This document shows positions 1 through 9,415 of a stretch of 22,803 bases of DNA, piece by piece. The DNA lies in contig PXRQ01000101.1 of NCBI GenBank assembly GCA_003022005.1, forward strand, positions 1-22,803, read 5' to 3'. Numbering within the stretch: the stretch's first letter is position 1; every line of letters starts with the position of its first letter. The notes below the pieces were generated by a model. That model was not told the origin of the DNA and made no database searches. It worked only from the letters and a program-made list of their open reading frames with translations. The stretch comes from Halobacteriales archaeon QS_5_70_15 (lineage in GTDB: Archaea > Halobacteriota > Halobacteria > Halobacteriales > Haloarculaceae). Both the position numbers and the translations under genes were made by a program.

Positions 1-951
1 CTCGACCCGCTCGGCGACCGCCTCCGGGTCCGCCGAGCCGAGTTCCGTCCCCGCGAGCTCCTCGGCCCGTTCCGCCTCGAGTTCCTCGCGCCGCTCGCGC
101 TTCTCGGCGATGGCGTCGGCCCTCTCCGACCGTTTCCTCTCGGCCTCGGCGATGTCGCCCTCGAGGTCGTCGACCGCCGCGCGGAGCGCCTCGATCCGCT
201 CGCGCTTCTCCCCGTGTCGCTCGATGACCTCCTCGGCCCGGTCCCTGGTCTCGACGGCCGGCTCGCGCTTGGCCTCCAGCTGCTCGATCTCGTCGCGGAC
301 CTCGTTCAGGTCGCCCTTCAGCGCGTTGCGCCGCTCGTGGAGGTCCTTGGCCTCCTTGGCCTCGATCTGGGTTTCGACCTCCGAGAGCGACCCCCGTCTG
401 TCGTCGAGGACGTGCTTGACGCCGAGCCGTGCCTCGCTGGCCCGCTCGCGGTACTCCTCGAGCTTGCCGAGCTGGAGGAGGTCGTCGATCATGTCCTGGC
501 GCTGGGCGGGCGAGGCGTTGATCAGCTTGTTCACCTCCCCCTGGCGGACGTACGCGCAGTTGACGAACGCCTCCGAGTCCATCCGGAGCATCCGCGTGAC
601 GTGCCGGCGGACGTCCGTCGCGCCGTCGACGCTCCCGTCGGGCCCCTCGAGGACGCAGGTCGTGGTCTGGGCCGTGTCCCCGCGGACCCTCACCTCCCGC
701 TCGATGCGGTAGTCCGCGTCGCCGTGCGTGAACCACAGCTCCACGCGGCACTCCTCGGCGCCGAGGGTGACCACCTCGTCGAGCGTCCGGTCGAGCGCCC
801 GGTGGCCGTACAGCGCGAAGAAGCACGCCTCCAGCAGCGAGGACTTCCCGGCGCCGTTCGGCCCGTGGACCACGGTGACGCCGGGGCCGAGGTCGAGGTC
901 GGCGTCCGCGAAGCACTTGAACTTCTCCAGCCGAACCCGGTCGAACCTCAT
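1..951 (-). CDS. rad50: Rad50 DNA repair ATPase, N-terminal part (cut by window edge)
   Basis: The reading frame runs leftward from ATG at 951 and is open to base 1, giving the first 317 residues of an SMC-like ATPase. The protein begins MRFDRVRLEKFKCF, has a Walker A motif GPNGAGKS at about residues 30-37, and a Q-loop context AYVRQGEVNKL with Q137. From about residue 175 it is a charged coiled coil rich in Glu, Arg and Ala. Haloarchaeal Rad50 is much longer, so the zinc hook, the returning coil and the C-terminal Walker B lobe lie outside the window. Rad50 forms the Mre11-Rad50 complex that tethers and processes double-strand break ends. Its start codon overlaps the mre11 stop by 4 bases (ATGA), so the two are almost certainly co-transcribed and translationally coupled, with mre11 first. 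Confidence 0.95.
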   Translation of the reverse strand, partial: MRFDRVRLEKFKCFADADLDLGPGVTVVHGPNGAGKSSLLEACFFALYGHRALDRTLDEVVTLGAEECRVELWFTHGDADYRIEREVRVRGDTAQTTTCVLEGPDGSVDGATDVRRHVTRMLRMDSEAFVNCAYVRQGEVNKLINASPAQRQDMIDDLLQLGKLEEYRERASEARLGVKHVLDDRRGSLSEVETQIEAKEAKDLHERRNALKGDLNEVRDEIEQLEAKREPAVETRDRAEEVIERHGEKRERIEALRAAVDDLEGDIAEAERKRSERADAIAEKRERREELEAERAEELAGTELGSADPEAVAERVE

Positions 952-2336
952 TCGTAGTCACTCCAGGACGTCTGACCGTCGGCGTTCGGCGTTGGCGGCT
1001 CCTCGCCCGTCCCGCTCGTCTCGTCCGGCTTTTTATTCTCCTCCGCCTTCTCCGATTCCTCCTGCTCTGCCGCCTCCTCCGGTTCCTCCGTCCCCTCCGC
1101 CTCCCGCGGTCCGTCCGGCGCTCCGTCGTTCCCCGCGCCGTCGTCCCCCGCGCCGTTGTCCATCACCTCGGCGGCGGTCCGGGTCTGTGCGTGGGCGTCT
1201 GCACCCGTCCCGGGCGCGGAGGCGAATGCCGCGTCGTCGCCGGACTCGAGCAGGTCGGTCACCCGGCGCTCGACCGTCTCGGCCAGGTTGGCGTCGGCGA
1301 CCTTGCTCGCCCGGACCACCTCGTCTATCGTCTCGGCCGCCGTCGAGAGCCCCATCTCCCGGACCCGCTCGCGGACCGCCTCGTCGGGGTCGGCGAACGA
1401 CACCTCGGCCTCGCCCGCGCTCGCCTCGATCTCCCGCCGGTCGTTCACGCGGGCGACGAGCGCCCCGTCCTCGCGCAGCCGTGACTCGACGTCCGCGGGC
1501 GCGACAGGCCCGCCCTCGCCCTCGATGGTGACGACTGCGACGGCGTCCTCGACGTCGTACTGGCCGACGCGCTCGCTGACCCGGGCGCCCCCCTCGCCCT
1601 CGTCGAGTTCCACGTCGACGAAGACGAACTCGCGGGTCGGGAGCCCCCGACGGGAGATGGTCACCTCGCCGTCCTCGAACGTGACGAGGTTGTAGCCCCG
1701 CTCCTCGCGCTCGTCGGCGCTGGCCCGCTCGCTCGACCCGCAGTAGGTGAGCCAGGTGCCGTCCTCGGCACGCTTGATCCCCGGGTCGTGGTTGTCACCG
1801 AGCAGCATCGCGTCGAAGTCGACTGTCGAGGCGTCGAGGACCGCCTCGGCGTCCCACTCGCCGTAGTCGAACGGCTCGAACAGGCCGTGAGCGACGAGCG
1901 CGGCGAACTCGGAGTCGTGGGGCTCGAACTCGTAGTCGAGGTCTCCCCGGCGGGAGACGGGCACGTAGTCCAGCCCGTAGAGGGGGACGTCGCCGACCGC
2001 GACGGGTTCGGTCCCGAGGCGCGTCGCGAGGTCGAGCGAGGCGAACAGGTCGAGCCACTGGGCGTCGCGCTTGGTCTCGTGGTTGCCGACGATCGCGAGG
2101 AAGGGGATCCCCGCCTCGTCGAGTTCTCTCAGTACCGAGAGCGTCCCGAGGAGGTCCGGGAGTTCGGGCCGGCGGTCGTGGAACAGGTCGCCCGCGTGGA
2201 CCACGGCGTCGACCTCCGCCTCGACGGCGTCCCGCGCCACCCGCCGGAACGCCTCGAGGAAGTCCCGCCGGCGCTCCGGCGAGTGGTACTGCCGGTAGCC
2301 GAGGTGGGTGTCCCCCGTGTGGATTACCCGCGTCAT
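948..2336 (-). CDS. mre11: Mre11 nuclease of the Mre11-Rad50 complex
   Basis: 462 residues. The N-terminal calcineurin-like phosphoesterase domain (about 1-230) has the metal-binding motifs in order: GDTHLG (D9, H11), HAGDLFH (D50, H53), GNHE (N85, H86), VAHG (H149) and GDNHD (H182). The family is a Mn-dependent 3'-5' exonuclease and endonuclease that trims DNA ends with Rad50. A middle segment of about 230-370 would be the capping and Rad50-binding part. The last ~90 residues are low complexity, rich in Glu, Asp, Gly, Ala and Pro, and likely disordered, ending SWSDYE. The stop codon overlaps the rad50 start. A TATA-like element about 25 bases upstream of the ATG suggests a leaderless mRNA. 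Identity is secure; the role of the tail is unknown. Confidence 0.95.
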   Translation of the reverse strand: MTRVIHTGDTHLGYRQYHSPERRRDFLEAFRRVARDAVEAEVDAVVHAGDLFHDRRPELPDLLGTLSVLRELDEAGIPFLAIVGNHETKRDAQWLDLFASLDLATRLGTEPVAVGDVPLYGLDYVPVSRRGDLDYEFEPHDSEFAALVAHGLFEPFDYGEWDAEAVLDASTVDFDAMLLGDNHDPGIKRAEDGTWLTYCGSSERASADEREERGYNLVTFEDGEVTISRRGLPTREFVFVDVELDEGEGGARVSERVGQYDVEDAVAVVTIEGEGGPVAPADVESRLREDGALVARVNDRREIEASAGEAEVSFADPDEAVRERVREMGLSTAAETIDEVVRASKVADANLAETVERRVTDLLESGDDAAFASAPGTGADAHAQTRTAAEVMDNGAGDDGAGNDGAPDGPREAEGTEEPEEAAEQEESEKAEENKKPDETSGTGEEPPTPNADGQTSWSDYE

Positions 2337-2360
2337 CTGCGCAGGGGTATGCCGCTTTCC

Positions 2361-2368
2361 CGTATAGG
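2361..2368 (-). promoter_or_regulatory. TATA-like element of mre11-rad50
   Basis: On the minus strand the sequence reads CCTATACG about 25-32 bases upstream of the mre11 ATG at 2336. That is the spacing expected of a haloarchaeal promoter giving a leaderless transcript. It is assigned by position and composition only. Confidence 0.5.
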
Positions 2369-2553
2369 GGTTCCGCGACCGGGGCGGAAGTGTAATCGCG
2401 TCCGGACGCCTCCGGACCGGCCCCCTCGACGGTTCCGCGTCCGGGGCCCCCTCGACACGCTCCAGCGGTGACGAATCCGGTCCGGCGTACTGGACACCGT
2501 CCCTGTGTCCCGGGCGCCGTTCGGCGGCGACCCTCGACGGCCCCGTTCACCCG

Positions 2554-3216
2554 TTATCGAGGCCGTTCGAACTCGGCCCGGAACCGCCGGACGGGCGGGG
2601 TCTCATCGTCGAGGTAATCCTCGAACCCGACGAGTTCGAGCCCCCGGTCCTCGAACCGCATCACGGTCTCCTTTCTCAGCGGCCACGGCAGATCGCCCTC
2701 CGACCGGTCGGCGTCCCGCCCGCGACAGATAACGAGGAGCGTCCCGTCCGGTTTCACGAAGTCGGCGATGGCTCGAACGGCCCGACGCCGTTCCGGTCGC
2801 GGGAGGACCTGGAGCGTGTACGACTCCAACACGAAGTCGAACGACCGTGACCAGTCCGCGGGCGCATCGAACAGGTCCTCGACGCGGTACGTCACGGACG
2901 AGTCGGGGAACCGCTCGCGGCACCGTCGTATCGCGGTCGGCGAGACGTCGAACGCGGTCACGTCGAACCCGCGCTCGACCAGTTCCTCCGCGTCGTCCCC
3001 CAGTCCACATCCGATCTCGAGGGCGCTCTTCCCCGCGGGGGAGACGGTCGTCTCCTCGAGCCACTCCACGAGGTTCGGATTCGGCTCGAACTCCGCCCAC
3101 GGTATCTCCGCCTCCCCGTCGACCCCCTCGGAGTAGAGGACGTCGAACCAGTCCGTGGGTCTGTCGTCGGCGTTGTACTCCCGGGCGAGTTCTCGCGCGC
3201 GCTCCCGATGGTCCAT
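2554..3216 (-). CDS. Class I SAM-dependent methyltransferase
   Basis: 220 residues. A Rossmann methyltransferase core is visible: motif I EIGCGLGDD at 67-75, the acidic residue ending strand 2 in TAFDVSP (D90), a motif II-like segment DDWSRSFDFVLES around 121-132, and post-motif VKPDGTLLVI at 154-163. It resembles the TehB/thiopurine methyltransferase type of small soluble methyltransferases, which act on small molecules. The substrate cannot be told from sequence. The opening (RARELAREYNADDRPTDWFD) is typical of the haloarchaeal members. It stands alone, with its own promoter and about 240 bases from the next gene upstream. The ATG at 3216 is preferred because a TATA-like element sits at the leaderless distance. 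Confidence 0.85.
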   Translation of the reverse strand: MDHRERARELAREYNADDRPTDWFDVLYSEGVDGEAEIPWAEFEPNPNLVEWLEETTVSPAGKSALEIGCGLGDDAEELVERGFDVTAFDVSPTAIRRCRERFPDSSVTYRVEDLFDAPADWSRSFDFVLESYTLQVLPRPERRRAVRAIADFVKPDGTLLVICRGRDADRSEGDLPWPLRKETVMRFEDRGLELVGFEDYLDDETPPVRRFRAEFERPR

Positions 3217-3240
3217 ACCGACGGCTTTCGTGCCCGTCGG

Positions 3241-3248
3241 TTAATACG
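3241..3248 (-). promoter_or_regulatory. TATA-like element of the methyltransferase gene
   Basis: The minus strand reads CGTATTAACC about 25-32 bases before the ATG at 3216. This is the AT-rich island expected for a haloarchaeal leaderless promoter in otherwise very GC-rich DNA. Confidence 0.5.
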
Positions 3249-3459
3249 TTGACCGCCAGCGTCGGTGGAGAGCGCTCCGATGTCGCGAACCACACCGCCG
3301 AACGTCAGTACGCGGGACAGCCTTTCGAGCGGACCCGGACGTACATGGACTGACCGGTCTCCCTGGACACGGTACCGTGCTCGCCTGTGATTCTACGGGG
3401 GTCAACGACGTCGGACTGTCCTTGGCGCCCGGGTCGGGGCCTCCGTGGTTCCGGGCCGG

Positions 3460-3720
3460 CTACTCGATGTCGAGTTCGTAGGTCCGTTTCCGTGCGTCGG
3501 TGAACGAGAACCGCGATTCGACGACGCCGGCCTCCTCGAGCCTGCTCAGCGCGTACCTGACGGTCCGGGGTGGCAGCAGCGTCTCCTCGGCGATGCCCGA
3601 CTGCGTCAGTCGGTCGTTGTACTCGAGGGCCTTCGTGACGAGCTTGGCCGACGGCGGCATCTCCGCCACGGCGTCCCACCCCGACGACCGTTCGGTGACG
3701 CTCGACTCTGAGCTACCCAT
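3460..3720 (-). CDS. Small winged helix-turn-helix transcriptional regulator
   Basis: 86 residues, almost entirely one winged-helix domain. Helix 1 is PPSAKLVTKALEY (about 22-34), then a helix-turn-helix LTQSGIAEETLLPPRTVRYALSRLEEAG (38-65, recognition helix RTVRYALSRL), and the wing VVESRFSFTDARKRTYEL (66-83). It belongs to the MarR/ArsR-like mini-regulators common in haloarchaea, which consist only of the DNA-binding domain; no ligand or metal site is visible. It is divergent from the PAN gene across a 188-base gap, so the two could be regulated together, but nothing proves it. A near-palindrome overlaps its own TATA region (3745-3760), which suggests autoregulation. Target genes are unknown. 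Confidence 0.8.
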   Translation of the reverse strand: MGSSESSVTERSSGWDAVAEMPPSAKLVTKALEYNDRLTQSGIAEETLLPPRTVRYALSRLEEAGVVESRFSFTDARKRTYELDIE

Positions 3721-3744
3721 CTGCGCCGACGTACGCGATTCGGA

Positions 3745-3760
3745 TAGTTAATATTTGCTA
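3745..3760 (-). promoter_or_regulatory. TATA region with imperfect palindrome upstream of the winged-helix gene
   Basis: The 16 bases TAGTTAATATTTGCTA form an imperfect palindrome: 12 of 16 positions match the reverse complement, around the core AATATT. On the minus strand it contains an AT-rich TATA-like core about 29-36 bases before the ATG at 3720. A dimeric winged-helix protein bound here would block TBP, so it is a candidate operator. That role is inferred. Confidence 0.45.
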
Positions 3761-3876
3761 AATCTCCGATTACTCCCAGGAATCCCGCGGACGATCGGCG
3801 GCGCGTCCGAGGTCGCCGATCCTGGGCGTCCTACCGGCTGTTTCCGGCGCGCTACCCGCACGACTCCTACCCAAAT

Positions 3877-3886
3877 CTCTTAAGAG
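3877..3886 (+). promoter_or_regulatory. TATA-like element of the PAN gene
   Basis: The sequence CTCTTAAGAG, a perfect 10-base palindrome, lies 23-32 bases before the ATG at 3909. That is the right distance for a TATA element of a leaderless haloarchaeal transcript. Confidence 0.55.
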
Positions 3887-3908
3887 TCCGCGACCCTAAA
3901 CTGTCCCA

Positions 3909-5123
3909 ATGACCGACACCGTGGACGAGGTGGATCTGCCGTACGACGAGGAGGCGTCGACACAGGACAAACTGGAGGCCCTCCAGGAGCGTCTCGAGAT
4001 CCTCGAGGCCCAGAACGAGGAGATGCGGGACGAACTCCTCGACGCCAACGCGGAGAACAACAAGTACCAGCAGAAACTCGAACGGCTGACCCACGAGAAC
4101 AAGAAGCTCAAGCAGTCCCCGCTGTTCGTCGCCACGGTCCAGGAGATCACCGACGAGGGCGTGGTCATCAAGCAGCACGGCAACAACCAGGAGGCGCTCA
4201 CGGAGGTCACCGACGAGATGCGCGAGGAGCTCACCCCCGACAGCCGGGTGGCGGTGAACAACTCGCTGTCGATCGTCAAGCGCCTCGACGACGAGACGGA
4301 CGTCCGGGCCCGGGTGATGCAGGTCGAACGGGAGCCCGAGGTCACCTACTCCGACATCGGCGGCATCGACGAGCAGATGGAGGAGGTACGCGAGACCGTC
4401 GAGATGCCGCTCGAGCACCCCGAGATGTTCGACCAGGTGGGCATCGATCCGCCGTCGGGGGTGCTGCTGCACGGCCCGCCGGGCACCGGGAAGACGATGC
4501 TCGCCAAGGCCGTCGCGAACCAGACCGACGCGACATTTATAAAGATGGCCGGGTCCGAACTGGTCCACAAGTTCATCGGGGAAGGGGCCAAGCTCGTCCG
4601 CGATCTGTTCGAACTCGCGCGCCAACACGAGCCCGCCGTCATCTTCATCGACGAGATCGACGCCATCGCCTCCAAGCGAACCGAGTCCAAGACCAGCGGC
4701 GACGCGGAGGTCCAGCGGACGATGATGCAGCTGCTCGCCGAGATGGACGGCTTCGAGGACCGCGGCCAGATCTCGATCATCGCCGCGACGAACCGCTTCG
4801 ACATGCTCGACCGGGCCATCCTCCGGCCGGGCCGGTTCGACCGCCTCATCGAGGTGCCCAAGCCCGACGGGGAGGGCCGGGAAATCATCTTCAAGATCCA
4901 CACGCGGGACATGAACGTCTCCGAGGACGTGGACTTCGCCGCGCTGGCCGAGGAGGTAGCGGACGCCTCCGGGGCGGACATCAAGGCCGTCTGTACGGAA
5001 GCCGGGATGTTCGCCATCCGCGACGACCGCACGGAGGTCCGGATGGAGGACTTCCGGGACGCCTGGGAGAAGATCAAGCAGACCGAGGACGAGGACGACG
5101 AGGTCTCGAAGACGTTCGCCTGA
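3909..5123 (+). CDS. pan: Proteasome-activating nucleotidase (PAN), AAA+ ATPase
   Basis: 404 residues, full length for the family. The order is an N-terminal coiled coil (about 18-69), an OB-like domain (about 72-135), then the AAA+ domain with Walker A GPPGTGKT at 189-196, pore loop KFIGEG at 221-226, Walker B VIFIDEID at 244-251, sensor 1 N295 and candidate arginine fingers R309 and R312, then the C-terminal helical lid. PAN hexamers unfold substrates with ATP and feed them into the 20S proteasome in the cytosol. The gene is monocistronic and convergent with the acyl-CoA ligase. The C-terminus is KTFA, so the classic HbYX proteasome-docking motif appears only as a weak variant (Phe for Tyr, Thr for the hydrophobic residue). 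Haloarchaea often have two PAN paralogues; this looks like the PanA type. Confidence 0.96.
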   Translation: MTDTVDEVDLPYDEEASTQDKLEALQERLEILEAQNEEMRDELLDANAENNKYQQKLERLTHENKKLKQSPLFVATVQEITDEGVVIKQHGNNQEALTEVTDEMREELTPDSRVAVNNSLSIVKRLDDETDVRARVMQVEREPEVTYSDIGGIDEQMEEVRETVEMPLEHPEMFDQVGIDPPSGVLLHGPPGTGKTMLAKAVANQTDATFIKMAGSELVHKFIGEGAKLVRDLFELARQHEPAVIFIDEIDAIASKRTESKTSGDAEVQRTMMQLLAEMDGFEDRGQISIIAATNRFDMLDRAILRPGRFDRLIEVPKPDGEGREIIFKIHTRDMNVSEDVDFAALAEEVADASGADIKAVCTEAGMFAIRDDRTEVRMEDFRDAWEKIKQTEDEDDEVSKTFA

Positions 5124-5183
5124 GTGCCGGGTCGGCGGCCGGGGCCCGACCCCGCGTTTCCCGCCCCGTTCCGTCCGTGGTCC

Positions 5184-6791
5184 CTACTCCCCGACCTCCA
5201 CGCTCTCGGTCTCGCCCGCGGTGTCCTCGTCGCTCCGGAGGCGGAACTTCTGGACTTTGCCACTAGGATTCTTCGGCAGTTCGTCGACGAAGTAGTACGC
5301 CCTGGGCCGCTTGAACTCGGCGAGGTCGTCGCTCTCGCGCAGGAACCGGTCGAGCGCCTCGGCGCTCGCCTCGCCGACGACGTAGGCGACGATCCGTTCG
5401 CCCCACTCCTCGTCCGGCTCGCCGACGACCGCCGCCTCCACGACGCCCTCGTGGGCGAACAGCACGTTCTCGACCTCCGTCGGGTAGACGTTCTCCCCGC
5501 CGGAGATGATCATGTCGTCCTTGCGGTCGACCACGTAGAGGTAGCCGTCCTCGTCGATCCGGCCGAGGTCGCCCGTGTAGTACCAGGTCCGTCCGCTGCT
5601 GTCCTCGCGGATCGACTCCGCGGTCGCGTCGGGTCGGTTCCAGTACTCCTCCATCAGGCAGGTGCTCCAGAGGAGGATCTCGCCGATCTCCCCCGTGTCG
5701 AGGGTGGCGTCCGGGTCGCCGTCCGGTTCGACGACGCGCATGTCGTGGTTCAGCCCCGGCCGCCCGGCCGCGCCCTGCTTCGACGCCTGCTCGTCCTCGT
5801 AGAGGAACACCCCGGCGGGGCCGATCTCGGTCATCCCGTAGGCCTGGACGTAGTCCTCGCAGAGGTGCTCCCTGCAGTTCTCGAGGACCTGCCCGGGCAT
5901 GGGGGCGGCGCCGTAGAGCCCGAACCGGAGCGAGGAGACGTCGAAGTCCCCCTCGGCGGCAGTAAGCGCGGCCGCGTTCCACGCCGTCGGCGCGAGGAAC
6001 ATCGTCGTCACCGCGTGCTCCTCGATCCCCCGGAGCGTTCGCCCCGGGTCGAACTCGTGGTGGACGACGTTCGTGCAGCCCCGGTGGACGAGCGGGAACA
6101 GGCGGCCGTGGAGCTCGGCGACGTGGTAGAGCGGCATCACCGACAGCCCCGTGTCGGAGGGCCGCAGCCCCCCCTCTGCCAGCGCGAGCACGTTGTGCTC
6201 GACCATGTGCCGGTGGGTGTGGACGACGCCCTTCGGCCGGCCGGTCGTTCCCGACGTGTATATCAGCCCGTAGGTGTCGGCCTCGTGGACGTCGACGTCG
6301 GGTCGCTCCGCGGCGCCGGAGTCCAGCAGATCGTAGAACCCGCGGGTCCCCTCGGGGGTCTTGCCGCTCCGCTCCTCGCCCGGGTCGGGGACGTAGACGT
6401 ACTCCTCGACCGTCCCGAGGGCCGGTCGGGCTCCCTCCACCGCCTCGGCGGTGTCGGCCTCGTAGAGCATCGTCGAGGAGCCGGCGTCGTCCGCGATGAA
6501 CTCCACCTCGCCCGCCGGCAGCCGGTAGTTCATCGGGTTGAACACCGCGCCCAGTTTCGCGCAGGCGTAGACGGTCAGGCAGATCTCCGTCCCGTTGTAG
6601 AGCATCGTCGAGACGCGGTCGCCCTTCGCCACGCCCAGGTCCGCGAGCGCGTTCGCCAGCCGGTTGACCGCCCGGTCGAACTCCGCGTAGGTCAGCCGCT
6701 GGTCCCGTCGGGGGTAGACGAGCGCCTCTTTCTCCGGGGCTCGGGAGGCCGACCCCTCGAGCGTCGTGCCGAGCGTGGGATGTGAGATCAT
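5184..6791 (-). CDS. Acyl-CoA ligase, long-chain fatty-acid type (ANL adenylating enzyme)
   Basis: 535 residues from the ATG at 6791. A GTG-initiated extension to 6893 is possible, but those 34 residues are not family-like and would run over the TATA-like element. The AMP-binding P-loop is YTSGTTGRPKG at 178-188. Other ANL motifs are YGMTE at 318-322, the YTGDLG signature at 405-410, the hinge and A8 region VDRKDDMIISGGENVYP at 421-437, and the catalytic lysine in NPSGKVQK (K512). The enzyme activates a carboxylic acid to an acyl-adenylate and then to acyl-CoA. The haloarchaeal relatives are annotated as long-chain fatty-acid-CoA ligases, but chain length cannot be read from sequence. The neighbouring acyl-CoA carboxylase operon suggests a role in acyl-CoA metabolism. 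Confidence 0.9.
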   Translation of the reverse strand: MISHPTLGTTLEGSASRAPEKEALVYPRRDQRLTYAEFDRAVNRLANALADLGVAKGDRVSTMLYNGTEICLTVYACAKLGAVFNPMNYRLPAGEVEFIADDAGSSTMLYEADTAEAVEGARPALGTVEEYVYVPDPGEERSGKTPEGTRGFYDLLDSGAAERPDVDVHEADTYGLIYTSGTTGRPKGVVHTHRHMVEHNVLALAEGGLRPSDTGLSVMPLYHVAELHGRLFPLVHRGCTNVVHHEFDPGRTLRGIEEHAVTTMFLAPTAWNAAALTAAEGDFDVSSLRFGLYGAAPMPGQVLENCREHLCEDYVQAYGMTEIGPAGVFLYEDEQASKQGAAGRPGLNHDMRVVEPDGDPDATLDTGEIGEILLWSTCLMEEYWNRPDATAESIREDSSGRTWYYTGDLGRIDEDGYLYVVDRKDDMIISGGENVYPTEVENVLFAHEGVVEAAVVGEPDEEWGERIVAYVVGEASAEALDRFLRESDDLAEFKRPRAYYFVDELPKNPSGKVQKFRLRSDEDTAGETESVEVGE

Positions 6792-6817
6792 GCGACAGTG
6801 ACGTATCGGCCAATCGG

Positions 6818-6825
6818 CACATAAC
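6818..6825 (-). promoter_or_regulatory. TATA-like element of the acyl-CoA ligase gene
   Basis: The minus strand reads GTTATGTG, 27-34 bases before the ATG at 6791. Its position supports that ATG over the longer GTG-started frame. Confidence 0.45.
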
Positions 6826-6904
6826 TGTGTGGGCGTCGCGGACGCCGAAGACGGGGCGAGACGGTCGCCGACACGTCTTACCTCCCCGGGCACGGCCGTC
6901 CGGT

Positions 6905-7111
6905 GTGACCGACGAACGACTCGCGGACCTCCACGACCACCTCGCCGCGACGGCCGAACTCCCGCTCGACCGCGAGGCGACGCGGTGGATCGCGGAGGCC
7001 GAGGCGGTCGCCGGGGACTGTCTCGACATCGCCGACCCGGAGGTACGCCGCCGCCGGGTCGGCCACGTGGCTGACCTGCTCTCGAACGTGGACGGGACCG
7101 ACGAGGGATGA
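6905..7111 (+). CDS. Small conserved-type haloarchaeal protein of unknown function
   Basis: 68 residues from a GTG start at 6905 (VTDERLADLHDHLAAT...). The frame is open further upstream to 6782, but that part is Arg-rich and overlaps the divergent ligase promoter, so the GTG is preferred. A TCTTA element at about 6875-6880 fits a leaderless start. The protein is helical and acidic, with a pattern (LHDHLAATAELPLDREATRWIAEAEAVA) that I associate from memory with a small soluble haloarchaeal family without known function. No catalytic motif is visible. It is divergent from the acyl-CoA ligase and convergent with the carboxylase gene pccA. Confidence 0.65.
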   Translation: MTDERLADLHDHLAATAELPLDREATRWIAEAEAVAGDCLDIADPEVRRRRVGHVADLLSNVDGTDEG

Positions 7112-7196
7112 CCGGCCGCCCAGATCGGCTCGCCCGGGTCCCCGGACGGGGTTCCGGTCCCGTTCCCGACCGTGGCGAGGGACCCGTGAAGGGTAC

Positions 7197-9068
<1,872 letters not shown>

Positions 9069-9114
9069 GCGTTACCCCCGGAGTGTTTCGTCGCCCACGT
9101 GAGTCTATCGGTCA

Positions 9115-9138
9115 CCGGTGTCCGGGTCCCGACACCGG
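9115..9138 (-). repeat. Perfect 8-bp inverted repeat in the pccX-pccA gap
   Basis: CCGGTGTC and GACACCGG flank an 8-base loop between the pccX stop (9163) and the pccA start (9068). In the polycistronic mRNA it would fold into a GC-rich hairpin. It could affect mRNA processing, partial termination or translation of pccA. Function is inferred only from position. Confidence 0.5.
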
Positions 9139-9162
9139 ACCGGTCCCCCGAGCGTCCGACCG

Positions 9163-9414
9163 CTACATCCGGCGCATCCGACCGGACGCCGTCCACGGGT
9201 CCGCCGGCGCGTACGACGGGACCTCGACCCGCCTGCGCTGGACGTTGCCGATCCGGCCGGCGAACGACCACCGCCGGTCGGCCCAGGAGCCCGGGGGGCC
9301 GTCCTCCTCCGCCTCGGCCGCGGCCCGCATCCGGGCCCGGACGTAGGCGTTCACGGCGGCCGCGATGGCGGCGGTCTCGTCCTCGTCGGCGTCCTCCGGG
9401 AGGTCGAGCTCCAT
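9163..9414 (-). CDS. pccX: Small acyl-CoA carboxylase subunit, PccX/epsilon type
   Basis: 83 residues from ATG at 9414, one base after the pccB stop. It begins with an acidic stretch MELDLPEDADEDETAAIAAA, then a helix (about 14-38, AAVNAYVRARMRAAAEAEE) and a basic, aromatic C-terminal half with DRRWSFAGRIGNVQ (48-61). This short helix plus W-F-GR pattern is that of the actinobacterial carboxylase epsilon subunits. It also fits the haloarchaeal PccX subunit, described as required for full propionyl-CoA carboxylase activity in Haloferax mediterranei (established knowledge, from memory). Its place between pccB and pccA supports this. It probably bridges the carboxyltransferase core and the biotin subunit. 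Confidence 0.8.
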   Translation of the reverse strand: MELDLPEDADEDETAAIAAAVNAYVRARMRAAAEAEEDGPPGSWADRRWSFAGRIGNVQRRRVEVPSYAPADPWTASGRMRRM

Positions 9415-9415
9415 G

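Noticed and set aside
2337..2553. Gap between mre11 and the methyltransferase
   Set aside because: Apart from the mre11 TATA-like element I saw no gene, RNA or convincing hairpin.
6782..7111. Longer ATG-started version (109 codons) of the small gene at 6905
   Set aside because: The extra N-terminus is Arg-rich, unlike the acidic rest, and overlaps the divergent ligase promoter; the GTG at 6905 fits the upstream TCTTA element.
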